This document shows, in pieces, positions 57,524 to 64,000 of a DNA stretch of 64,000 nucleotides. This stretch comes from Candidatus Competibacteraceae bacterium (GTDB lineage: Bacteria > Pseudomonadota > Gammaproteobacteria > Competibacterales > Competibacteraceae), in assembly GCA_016713505.1 (NCBI GenBank), contig JADJPA010000001.1:2617501-2681500 (forward strand), in the 5' to 3' direction. Each line of letters begins with the position of its first letter. Positions within the stretch are counted from its first letter, which is position 1. The position numbers and the translations under genes are program-made. The notes under the pieces are model-generated. The model worked only from the letters and a program-made list of their open reading frames with translations. It did no database searches and was not told where the DNA came from.

Positions 57524-58608
57524 CGGATAGCGTCCTCAATCCAGCGGGCAATTTGCGCGATAGCGGAATCCGCTAGCGGCCTTTGCCATTGCTCGCTCAA
57601 TTGCTCGGCAATGATCCGGGCGAGTTGCAGGCCAAAGAGGTAAGCCCAATCGGCATCACGCCACCGTGGTTCAATCAAGCCGCGAATGAGGCTGTCGATT
57701 TCTGATGACAGTAACGAGTCTCCGTCGGAACATTGCGGCAACACGTAATGATGAACTTCCAAAATTTCTCGCGCCTGCCGTCCGCGTTCGATGACGGCGT
57801 GGGCAATACGCCCTATCCATTCCTGCTCCTCCTGCCGGATATCCTTGGTGGACGGCATGTGCTCTTTGTGGGTGCTTTCAATCTGCGCCCTGGCCCACTC
57901 GCAGTACTCTTTCAGCAAACGCGGCGGCGGCTTGAGTGAAATCCCCCGGTAATGGATGATCAGAGCACGACGCAGCAAGGGTTTTTCAGGCGGCGCTCGA
58001 AACAGCAACGGATTGCGCATTTCGCGCACTAATCCACCGACGTTCTGGGAATTACTGCCGCCCATCCCCAGTAGCGCGCGCGAGAACGGCGGTTTTTTCT
58101 GCTCGGCCCGCTCCGCCAATTTCCGGTTCAAGACCGCGCTAAACCCGCTGGACCCCAGGGGAGTAACCGCCACATACTGACCATCGCCTTTCGGCAACAA
58201 AATCTGCCGCAAGCGGGGCGATAGGTTCTCAGTGCCTTCCTCATAAGCGCTTGTCTTGGCCTCAACCATGAAGCGTTGAATAGCTTGCACCTGTTCCGTA
58301 GGCGCGGTTTCTGGCGCTTCGGCGCTCTCAACCCATCGCAGTTGCTTGTAAATAGTCGCGGTCTTACCAGCGTTTTGGGTGTAATCCAGCGGCACGGCCA
58401 CCCCATCAGCCAACAAAGTTCTGACTCCAACTAGCGGCAAATCAAGGCCACTCTCTGGCCCGACTCGAACCCCACAAGCCGATACATTGGAATTGACGGT
58501 TTTGCCCGAAAAATGCACGAGTCGAGCGGATTCTTCTTGGTAACTATTGAGGGGGAACTCGACCCATTCCTTCGCTTCAGCGGATTTTTTTGGCTTCTTA
58601 GTTGCCAT
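57520..58608 (-). CDS. csy1: Cascade large subunit Cas8f/Csy1
   Basis: The 362-residue protein recognises the PAM in type I-F Cascade. The central LLGMGGSNSQNVGGL segment corresponds to the conserved GGTKPQN region of Csy1. It is clearly shorter than the roughly 430-residue Pseudomonas Csy1. AAGGAG lies five bases from the second of two tandem ATGs, so I use 58608. It is first gene of the csy1-csy2-csy3-cas6f-cas1 operon. Confidence 0.92.
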   Translation of the reverse strand: MATKKPKKSAEAKEWVEFPLNSYQEESARLVHFSGKTVNSNVSACGVRVGPESGLDLPLVGVRTLLADGVAVPLDYTQNAGKTATIYKQLRWVESAEAPETAPTEQVQAIQRFMVEAKTSAYEEGTENLSPRLRQILLPKGDGQYVAVTPLGSSGFSAVLNRKLAERAEQKKPPFSRALLGMGGSNSQNVGGLVREMRNPLLFRAPPEKPLLRRALIIHYRGISLKPPPRLLKEYCEWARAQIESTHKEHMPSTKDIRQEEQEWIGRIAHAVIERGRQAREILEVHHYVLPQCSDGDSLLSSEIDSLIRGLIEPRWRDADWAYLFGLQLARIIAEQLSEQWQRPLADSAIAQIARWIEDAIR

Positions 58609-58611
58609 CAT

Positions 58612-58724
58612 TTCTCCTTGAGTCAGGTTTCTGAAAGTTAAAAATTACGTTTTTTGACTACTCGTTTAAATACACTGTTTAAAATAAAGTGAATTAGCAA
58701 GAACCGCTCCAGAGGAATCTTGGA
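58612..58724. promoter_or_regulatory. Divergent promoter region between csy1 and cas2-3
   Basis: This AT-rich 113-bp gap separates the effector operon from cas2-3. On the plus strand TTGACT (58654-58659) is followed after 18 bp by TTTAAA. GTTTAAA occurs twice as direct repeats (58664 and 58677), one overlapping the possible -10. Promoter positions are guesses from consensus only. Confidence 0.45.
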
Positions 58725-61700
58725 ATGCATGTTGTCTTGATTTCAGCTTGTGAAAAGCGCGCCCTTAAAAGATCGCGAGCGATCCTAGACAGTTACGCGC
58801 TGCGGGCGGGCGAACGCGCCTGGGCTACCCCAATCACCCTCGAAGGCTTGCAGGAACTGCGGGCAGCGCTCAAACGCACGGCGTCCCGGCATACAGCGGT
58901 AGCCTGTTATCGCAATGAGGGAATGCGGCGAATGTGCTTGCTGTGGATCGTCGGTAGCGCTCGCCATTTCGGGCCGCACGGCCACTTTCCAGCCGGAACC
59001 ACCCGCCGCAAAAAGCCGGAAATTCCGTCGTGGATACGCTATGCCGCATTACTCGCCGACGCCGCCGGGCAGGGTCATGATGTCGGCAAAGCCAGTAAAG
59101 CGTTTCAACTGAAACTGCGCGATTTCAAATTGGAACAAAAGGACAGCCTGCGGCACGAATGGGTGTCGCTCAAAATCATTCAGGCACTCCGCACAGGCGC
59201 GGATTGGGACACCGCTTGGCGGCGGTTAGAAACTCAGCCCGAACGCGAAGGCGTACCTTTTGACGAACGCGGATTAACCAACGTAGTTGACGCTTTTGAT
59301 TTTCTAGTGGTCAGCCATCATGGGTTATTCGGGCCGCGCGCCGGCGACGCCGCACTCAGTGCTGAAAATCATGTGCGCTCGACGCCGGCATTTGAACTGG
59401 CGCAGTATCGACCCCATGCCGAATTGCCCGTGCTGAGCCTGGCGCTGCTTCATAAGAAATTACGCCGACTCGAAAAAATCACCCCACCCGCCGACGTTTC
59501 TATCCCGCTGTACTGGCGCGCGTTATCGCTGATTGCCCGCGCGGGTCTCATTCTCGCCGACCATGCCATTTCGAGCCTGACCAAAACGAAGGCGGCCGAA
59601 CTGTATGCCAACACCCAGCAGATCAAAGGCCAAAACCATCGCCCGCTCAATCAACCGCTCGACCAGCATTTATCGGATGTTTCCAGCCTGGCTGGACGGA
59701 TGACCTACCGATTAGGAACGCTGCGATTACCGGGCTTATCGCCCGAAGCCGTCGAACGGATCATGGAGCGGACGACAGAGACGCGCTTCCTCTGGCAAAA
59801 CCGCGCCGCCAATGCCTTGGAAAACGCGCGGCGGAATTCGCAACGGCCCGCGTTGGTGCTCAATCTGGCGGGTACGGGTACGGGCAAAACCCGCATGAAC
59901 GCCAAATGCGCCTGCGCGCTGGCGGGCGAGCGACTGGTACGCTTCGCCACCGCTTTGAATCTGCGCACGCTGAGCCTACAAACCGGTATGGCGTATCACG
60001 AGCAATTTGACATTGACTGGGATGAGCTGGCTTGCGTCATCGGCGATCAGAGCGCGGTTCAGACTCTCAAAAGCGGCCCACGCTCGCCGGTCGATGAATT
60101 TGCCGACGAAGACGAAAATCCGCAGGAAGCCGAGTTTGAAACCTTCGGCCATGCTTTCTTCGTCCCGGAATGGGTCGAGCCTTTTATCAAGCACAAGCCC
60201 AAACTGCGGCCGGTAATCGGCGCGCCGGTGTTGGTTTCAACCGTCGATTTTTTGATCGCTGCTGGCGAACCGCACCGCCAAGGCCATCATGCGTTGGCGC
60301 TGTTGCGGTTGGTGGATAGCGATCTGATCTTGGATGAAATCGACAGTTACGACCCGAAGGCGTTGGTGGCCGTGTTGCGGCTGGTGCAGCTTGCGGGGCT
60401 GTTCGGGCGCAATGTGATTGCCTCATCCGCGACCCTGGCCCGGCCGGTGGCGTTTGCCCTGAGTCGAGCCTATCGCAACGGCATGGCGATGCGGGCGGCG
60501 CTGGACGGTCGAACAAGTAGCGATTTTCTTTGCGCGCTAATTGATGATCGGCTCGATCCTGAAGTCTTCGTTGCCAAGGATCAGGGCGAACTAGAACAGC
60601 GTTATAACGCTCGTATCGACCGCTTGCTGGGCGCGTTACACGGCGAGGCGTACCGTATCCCGTGGCTAGCGAGAGTTTCCAAACCAGGCATCGCGGCTTG
60701 GCAAGACACTATCCAACAAGCCGTTGTGAAACTACATGACCATAACGCTTGGCCCTTCGCGCAAACCGGCAAACGAGTTTCCTTTGGATTAGTGCGCATC
60801 GCCAATATCCGGCCCGCTGTAGAAGTCGCCTGTTATCTGGCCAAACAGTTGCCGAACGCGCATGTCGCCTGCTATCACGCAGCGGATTTGAAGGTTCAGC
60901 GTTTTATGAAGGAGAGAACGCTGGATCGCTTGCTGACCCGGAAGAAGCTGGATGATGAACAAATCACCGGCGATCCTGACATCCGCGAACGAGTCGCGCG
61001 CACGGATGCACAAAATGTCATCTTCATTGTGGTTGCGACGCCTGTTGAGGAAATCGGGCGTGATCACGATTTTGATTGGGCGGTTATCGAGCCGTCCAGT
61101 ACGCAATCCATCGTCCAAACCGCCGGGCGGGTTAACCGCCATCGGCTGTTGGTGCGTAGCGGCCCCAATATCGCGCTATTGCAGGCCAACTTCCGAAAAA
61201 TACGCGGGAAAAGTCCCATCGCCTTCACGCGGCCGGGACTTGAAACCAAGGAGATGCCCTACATCGATTCCCGCTATGGCCGCAATCCACGCGGACATAA
61301 TTTGGCCTATCTCATCGACTGGAACCGACTGTCGGCGCTCGACGCCGGTCTGCGTTTTCGCGATCACCCCTTTGCCCGCCTGGACGATGAAAACCTGACT
61401 TCGATGCTGGCCGAGCCGCTCAAAATCCTGTGCATGGAAGCCAAACCCCGCGCTTGGATGGTTGAAGCAACTTATGAGAATTACCCGCTACGGGATCAAG
61501 ATGAAATCCAGCAAACGTGGCTGCTGACTGAAGAAGATAAGTTCAAGCTGTGGGAGCGGAAGAAAAAAGGCGGTGATTGGGTTGAGCATGATTCGCTGGT
61601 CACGCGCTCCCCGACTGTTGCCAATGCTTGGCTGACGTGGACGCGAGAAGATTTAGCGACCGCCGCTCTTAACTATCAGATCGACGAACCTTTTGAGCTA

Positions 61701-61787
61701 AAAACCCAATTTTATAAACTGGCCGACCGCGGCTTTGAATGGCATCACGCTTTCGGAGCCAGTCAACCCACCAGCGACGCCGATTGA
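58725..61787 (+). CDS. cas3: Cas2-Cas3 fusion, type I-F
   Basis: This 1020-residue fusion is diagnostic of type I-F. Residues 1-95 are a Cas2 domain (MHVVLISACEKRALKRSR to LLWIVGSARHFG). An HD nuclease domain follows with H118-D119 in GQGHDVGKA. The SF2 helicase has Walker A AGTGTGKTR (about 385), a DEID box (about 535), SAT (about 568), and motif VI QTAGRVNRHR (about 798). It degrades target DNA recruited by Cascade and, through Cas2, joins Cas1 in adaptation. It starts behind AGAGGA. It is divergent from the other cas genes rather than downstream of cas1. Confidence 0.97.
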   Translation: MHVVLISACEKRALKRSRAILDSYALRAGERAWATPITLEGLQELRAALKRTASRHTAVACYRNEGMRRMCLLWIVGSARHFGPHGHFPAGTTRRKKPEIPSWIRYAALLADAAGQGHDVGKASKAFQLKLRDFKLEQKDSLRHEWVSLKIIQALRTGADWDTAWRRLETQPEREGVPFDERGLTNVVDAFDFLVVSHHGLFGPRAGDAALSAENHVRSTPAFELAQYRPHAELPVLSLALLHKKLRRLEKITPPADVSIPLYWRALSLIARAGLILADHAISSLTKTKAAELYANTQQIKGQNHRPLNQPLDQHLSDVSSLAGRMTYRLGTLRLPGLSPEAVERIMERTTETRFLWQNRAANALENARRNSQRPALVLNLAGTGTGKTRMNAKCACALAGERLVRFATALNLRTLSLQTGMAYHEQFDIDWDELACVIGDQSAVQTLKSGPRSPVDEFADEDENPQEAEFETFGHAFFVPEWVEPFIKHKPKLRPVIGAPVLVSTVDFLIAAGEPHRQGHHALALLRLVDSDLILDEIDSYDPKALVAVLRLVQLAGLFGRNVIASSATLARPVAFALSRAYRNGMAMRAALDGRTSSDFLCALIDDRLDPEVFVAKDQGELEQRYNARIDRLLGALHGEAYRIPWLARVSKPGIAAWQDTIQQAVVKLHDHNAWPFAQTGKRVSFGLVRIANIRPAVEVACYLAKQLPNAHVACYHAADLKVQRFMKERTLDRLLTRKKLDDEQITGDPDIRERVARTDAQNVIFIVVATPVEEIGRDHDFDWAVIEPSSTQSIVQTAGRVNRHRLLVRSGPNIALLQANFRKIRGKSPIAFTRPGLETKEMPYIDSRYGRNPRGHNLAYLIDWNRLSALDAGLRFRDHPFARLDDENLTSMLAEPLKILCMEAKPRAWMVEATYENYPLRDQDEIQQTWLLTEEDKFKLWERKKKGGDWVEHDSLVTRSPTVANAWLTWTREDLATAALNYQIDEPFELKTQFYKLADRGFEWHHAFGASQPTSDAD

Positions 61788-61808
61788 CAGCCCTATCTTG
61801 GAGCCGCC

Positions 61809-62252
61809 ATGAAAAGCCCCAAACAACGCCGCCAAGAAATCAAGGAACGCCGCGCCAAACGCGCCGCGCGAAAAATCCGTTGCGTAGAGAATCGGCCTAT
61901 CTACCGCCCCGTCGGCACCGAGCCAGTGACCCCCGCCTTACTATCCCCAACCAACAGCTACGGCACCCCGGATTTCGTGCGCCGGGGCTACTATCAGGAC
62001 TATCCGTTTCGGTGCAAGGGCTGCGGGAAAGAAGAAATCTGGACAGCGGCGCAGCAGCGCTGGTGGTACGAAGAAGCGCACGGCGACGTGTGGACGGTCG
62101 CGGTGCGCTGTCGGCCCTGCCGCCAGCAGGAAAGAAGCCGGAAAGTGGAAGCCCGGCGCATCCATTTGGAAGGGGTGGCCGCTAAAACGCGGGCGGTCGA
62201 TGGCGCAAAAGCCATCAGCCGCCCGCCGCTCGGCCGCGACGTTAACCCTTAG
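61809..62252 (+). CDS. Zinc-ribbon protein downstream of cas2-3
   Basis: The 147-residue protein has a very basic N-terminus (KSPKQRRQEIKERRAKRAARK) and a zinc ribbon with CKGC at about 73-76 and CRPC at about 100-103, separated by AAQQRWWYEEAHGDVW. This matches the 'probable zinc-ribbon' domain (zf-trcl type). It begins 21 bp after the cas2-3 stop on the same strand, so co-transcription is likely. A role in nucleic acid binding is plausible; a CRISPR role is not established. Its end overlaps prpE by 11 bp, convergently. Confidence 0.8.
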   Translation: MKSPKQRRQEIKERRAKRAARKIRCVENRPIYRPVGTEPVTPALLSPTNSYGTPDFVRRGYYQDYPFRCKGCGKEEIWTAAQQRWWYEEAHGDVWTVAVRCRPCRQQERSRKVEARRIHLEGVAAKTRAVDGAKAISRPPLGRDVNP

Positions 62253-64000
62253 CTGCGTAGCCGATGGTTTTCAGCGCGTCCTTGATCTCATCCAAGATCA
62301 CCGGATCGTCGATGGTAGCCGGCACCTTGTACTCCACGCTATCGGCGATCTTATGCATGGTGCCGCGCAGGATTTTGCCGGAACGGGTCTTGGGCAAGCG
62401 GTTGACCACCACCGCGTTCTTGAAGGCCGCGACCGGGCCGATCCGCTCGCGGACCATCGCCACGACTTCCTTGCTGATGTCCTCGTGCGAGCGATCGACG
62501 CCGCTCTTCAACACGATGAAGCCCAAGGGCAATTGGCCTTTCATCTCGTCGTTGACGCCGATCACCGCGCATTCGGCCACGTCGGGATGCGAGGCCAGCA
62601 CCTCCTCCATGGCCCCGGTGGACAGCCGGTGGCCGGCCACGTTGATCACGTCGTCCACCCGCCCCATGACGAAGATGTAACCCTCTTCGTCGATGTAGCC
62701 GGAATCACCGGTGGTGTAGTAGCCGGGATTCTCCTCGTAATAGGCGTCGCGGCAGCGCTTGTCGGCGTTCCACAGCGTCGTGAACGCGCCGGGGGCCATC
62801 GGCAGTTTCATCACCAGCGAACCTTCGTTGCCGGCCGGCACCGGATGACCGTCCGCGCCCAGGGCTTGCACGTTCCAACCCGGCATCGCTTTACTGGTCG
62901 AGCCGTATTTGACCGGCAAGCGCTCGATCCCCAGCGGAATGCCGGCGATGGCCCAGCCGGTTTCGGTCTGCCACCAATGATCCACCACCGGCACCTTCAG
63001 ATGGTCCTCGGCCCAGTGCAAGGTGTCGGGATCGCAGCGCTCGCCCGCCAAAAACAGGGCGCGGAAGTGGGAGAGGTCGTATTTTTTGAGCAGCTCGCCG
63101 TGGGGGTCTTCCCGCTTGATGGCGCGGAAGGCGGTCGGGGCGGTGAACAGCACCGGGATGCGATGCTGGCTGATCACCCGCCAGAACGCGCCGGCGTCGG
63201 GGGTGCCGACCGGCTTGCCTTCGTAAAGGGTCGCGGTGGCCCCGTGGATCATCGGCCCATAGGCGATGTAGGAATGGCCGACCTGCCAACCCACGTCCGA
63301 GGCGGCCCACATGGTCTCGCCCGGCTTGACGGTGTAGAAATTCTGCATGGTCCAACAGGTGGCGACCGTATGGCCGCCGTTGTCGCGGACGATGCCCTTG
63401 GGTTGGCCGGTGGTGCCGGAGGTATACAGGATATACAACGGATCGGTGGCGGCCACCGGCACGCAATCGACCGGACTCGCCCCCGCCATCAGTTCGTCCC
63501 AGTCGTGATCGCGGCCGGCTTTTAACGGCGCTTTAACCTGCGGCCGTTGCAGGATGACGCAGGCGGACGGCTTGTGAGAGGCCATGTCGAGCGCGGCGTC
63601 GAGCAGCGGCTTGTAGGGCAGCACCTTCGCGCCTTCGATGCCGCACGAGGCCGACACCACCGCCTTGGGGGTGGCGTCGTTGATGCGGGTCGCCAGTTCG
63701 TTGGAGGCGAAGCCGCCGAACACCACCGAGTGAATCGCGCCGAGCCGGGCGCAGGCCAACATGGCGACCACCGCTTGCGGTACCATCGGCATGTAAATGA
63801 TCACCCGATCGCCCTTGTTGACGCCCACTTTCCGCAGCGCGCCGGCGAAGCGCGACACCAAATCCAGCATTTCGCGGAAGGTGAAGGTACGGACGGTGTC
63901 GGTCACCGGGCTGTCGTAAATCAGGGCGACTTGATCCGCCCGCCCGCCCGCGACGTGCCGGTCGAGCGCGTTATAGCAGGTGTTCAGCTCACCGCCGGCG
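62242..64000 (-). CDS. prpE: Propionyl-CoA synthetase (5' end outside window)
   Basis: This AMP-forming acyl-CoA synthetase activates propionate with ATP and CoA. 586 codons are present; the frame runs off the right edge, and the visible start GELNTCYNALDRHVAGG shows only the first 50 or so residues are missing. The P-loop YTSGTTGQPKGIVRDNGGH and the GYIFVMGRVDDVINVAGHRL hinge are intact. The catalytic lysine is in TRSGKILRGT. The DNGGH variant is typical of PrpE rather than Acs. Confidence 0.93.
   Translation of the reverse strand, partial: AGGELNTCYNALDRHVAGGRADQVALIYDSPVTDTVRTFTFREMLDLVSRFAGALRKVGVNKGDRVIIYMPMVPQAVVAMLACARLGAIHSVVFGGFASNELATRINDATPKAVVSASCGIEGAKVLPYKPLLDAALDMASHKPSACVILQRPQVKAPLKAGRDHDWDELMAGASPVDCVPVAATDPLYILYTSGTTGQPKGIVRDNGGHTVATCWTMQNFYTVKPGETMWAASDVGWQVGHSYIAYGPMIHGATATLYEGKPVGTPDAGAFWRVISQHRIPVLFTAPTAFRAIKREDPHGELLKKYDLSHFRALFLAGERCDPDTLHWAEDHLKVPVVDHWWQTETGWAIAGIPLGIERLPVKYGSTSKAMPGWNVQALGADGHPVPAGNEGSLVMKLPMAPGAFTTLWNADKRCRDAYYEENPGYYTTGDSGYIDEEGYIFVMGRVDDVINVAGHRLSTGAMEEVLASHPDVAECAVIGVNDEMKGQLPLGFIVLKSGVDRSHEDISKEVVAMVRERIGPVAAFKNAVVVNRLPKTRSGKILRGTMHKIADSVEYKVPATIDDPVILDEIKDALKTIGYAAKG

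Overview
The window is high-GC chromosomal DNA from a gammaproteobacterium. The lineage inference rests on the FabA/FabB pair, the rsmG-parA-parB-atpIBEFHAGDC-glmU order, gltX followed by tRNA-Ala and tRNA-Glu, and a terZABCDE operon. The overall gene mix would fit Competibacter/Contendobacter-like bacteria, but this is an impression that I cannot test here.

Layout. 1-9125 lies almost entirely on the minus strand: a STAS-MlaE lipid-transport permease with the first codons of the next gene, a thermonuclease, the glutathione-dependent formaldehyde pair (fghA, adhC), metY, thiL, a small membrane protein, fabA-fabB with a terminator, and plsY. folB-folK (9227-10077) run on the plus strand. 10112-14817 holds an SH3/coiled-coil membrane protein, a MidA-type methyltransferase, a GCS2-family ligase and a membrane protein. 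14864-27690 is a minus-strand housekeeping block: tRNA-Glu, tRNA-Ala, gltX, glmU, a strong terminator, the complete F1Fo ATP synthase operon, parB, parA and rsmG. 27974-34296 carries a hemolysin III-like protein, truD, a CDP-alcohol phosphatidyltransferase, an LTA-synthase-like sulfatase-fold protein, a PQQ-type sugar dehydrogenase and small unknown proteins. 34311-41402 holds a 17-repeat Sel1 protein divergent from a tellurite-resistance terZABCDE operon ending in a terminator. The terC copy carries two mutually compensating frameshifts. 41494-50044 encodes a TrpB2-like enzyme, a diguanylate cyclase, ApaG, a methyltransferase, Lon, a pentapeptide-repeat protein, a hicA remnant, a MOSC protein and a P-loop kinase.

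The most interesting part is 50071-62252, a type I-F CRISPR-Cas locus. Its array has 63 intact 28-bp repeats plus one degenerate terminal repeat, giving 63 spacers. The array reads on the minus strand from a ~98-bp leader beside cas1. The repeat has the Cas6f hairpin (CCGCC-GTGTA-GGCGG) and an 8-nt 5' handle. The effector operon is csy1-csy2-csy3-cas6f-cas1 on the minus strand, while the cas2-cas3 fusion is divergent on the plus strand and is followed by a small zinc-ribbon gene. The usual I-F order is cas1-cas2/3-csy1-csy2-csy3-cas6f, so this is a rearranged locus. Two separate spacers encode the same tyrosine-recombinase catalytic-box peptide with synonymous differences, and a third encodes a zinc-metalloprotease HExxH-type motif. 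Both point to mobile-element targets. The window ends inside a 5'-truncated propionyl-CoA synthetase gene.
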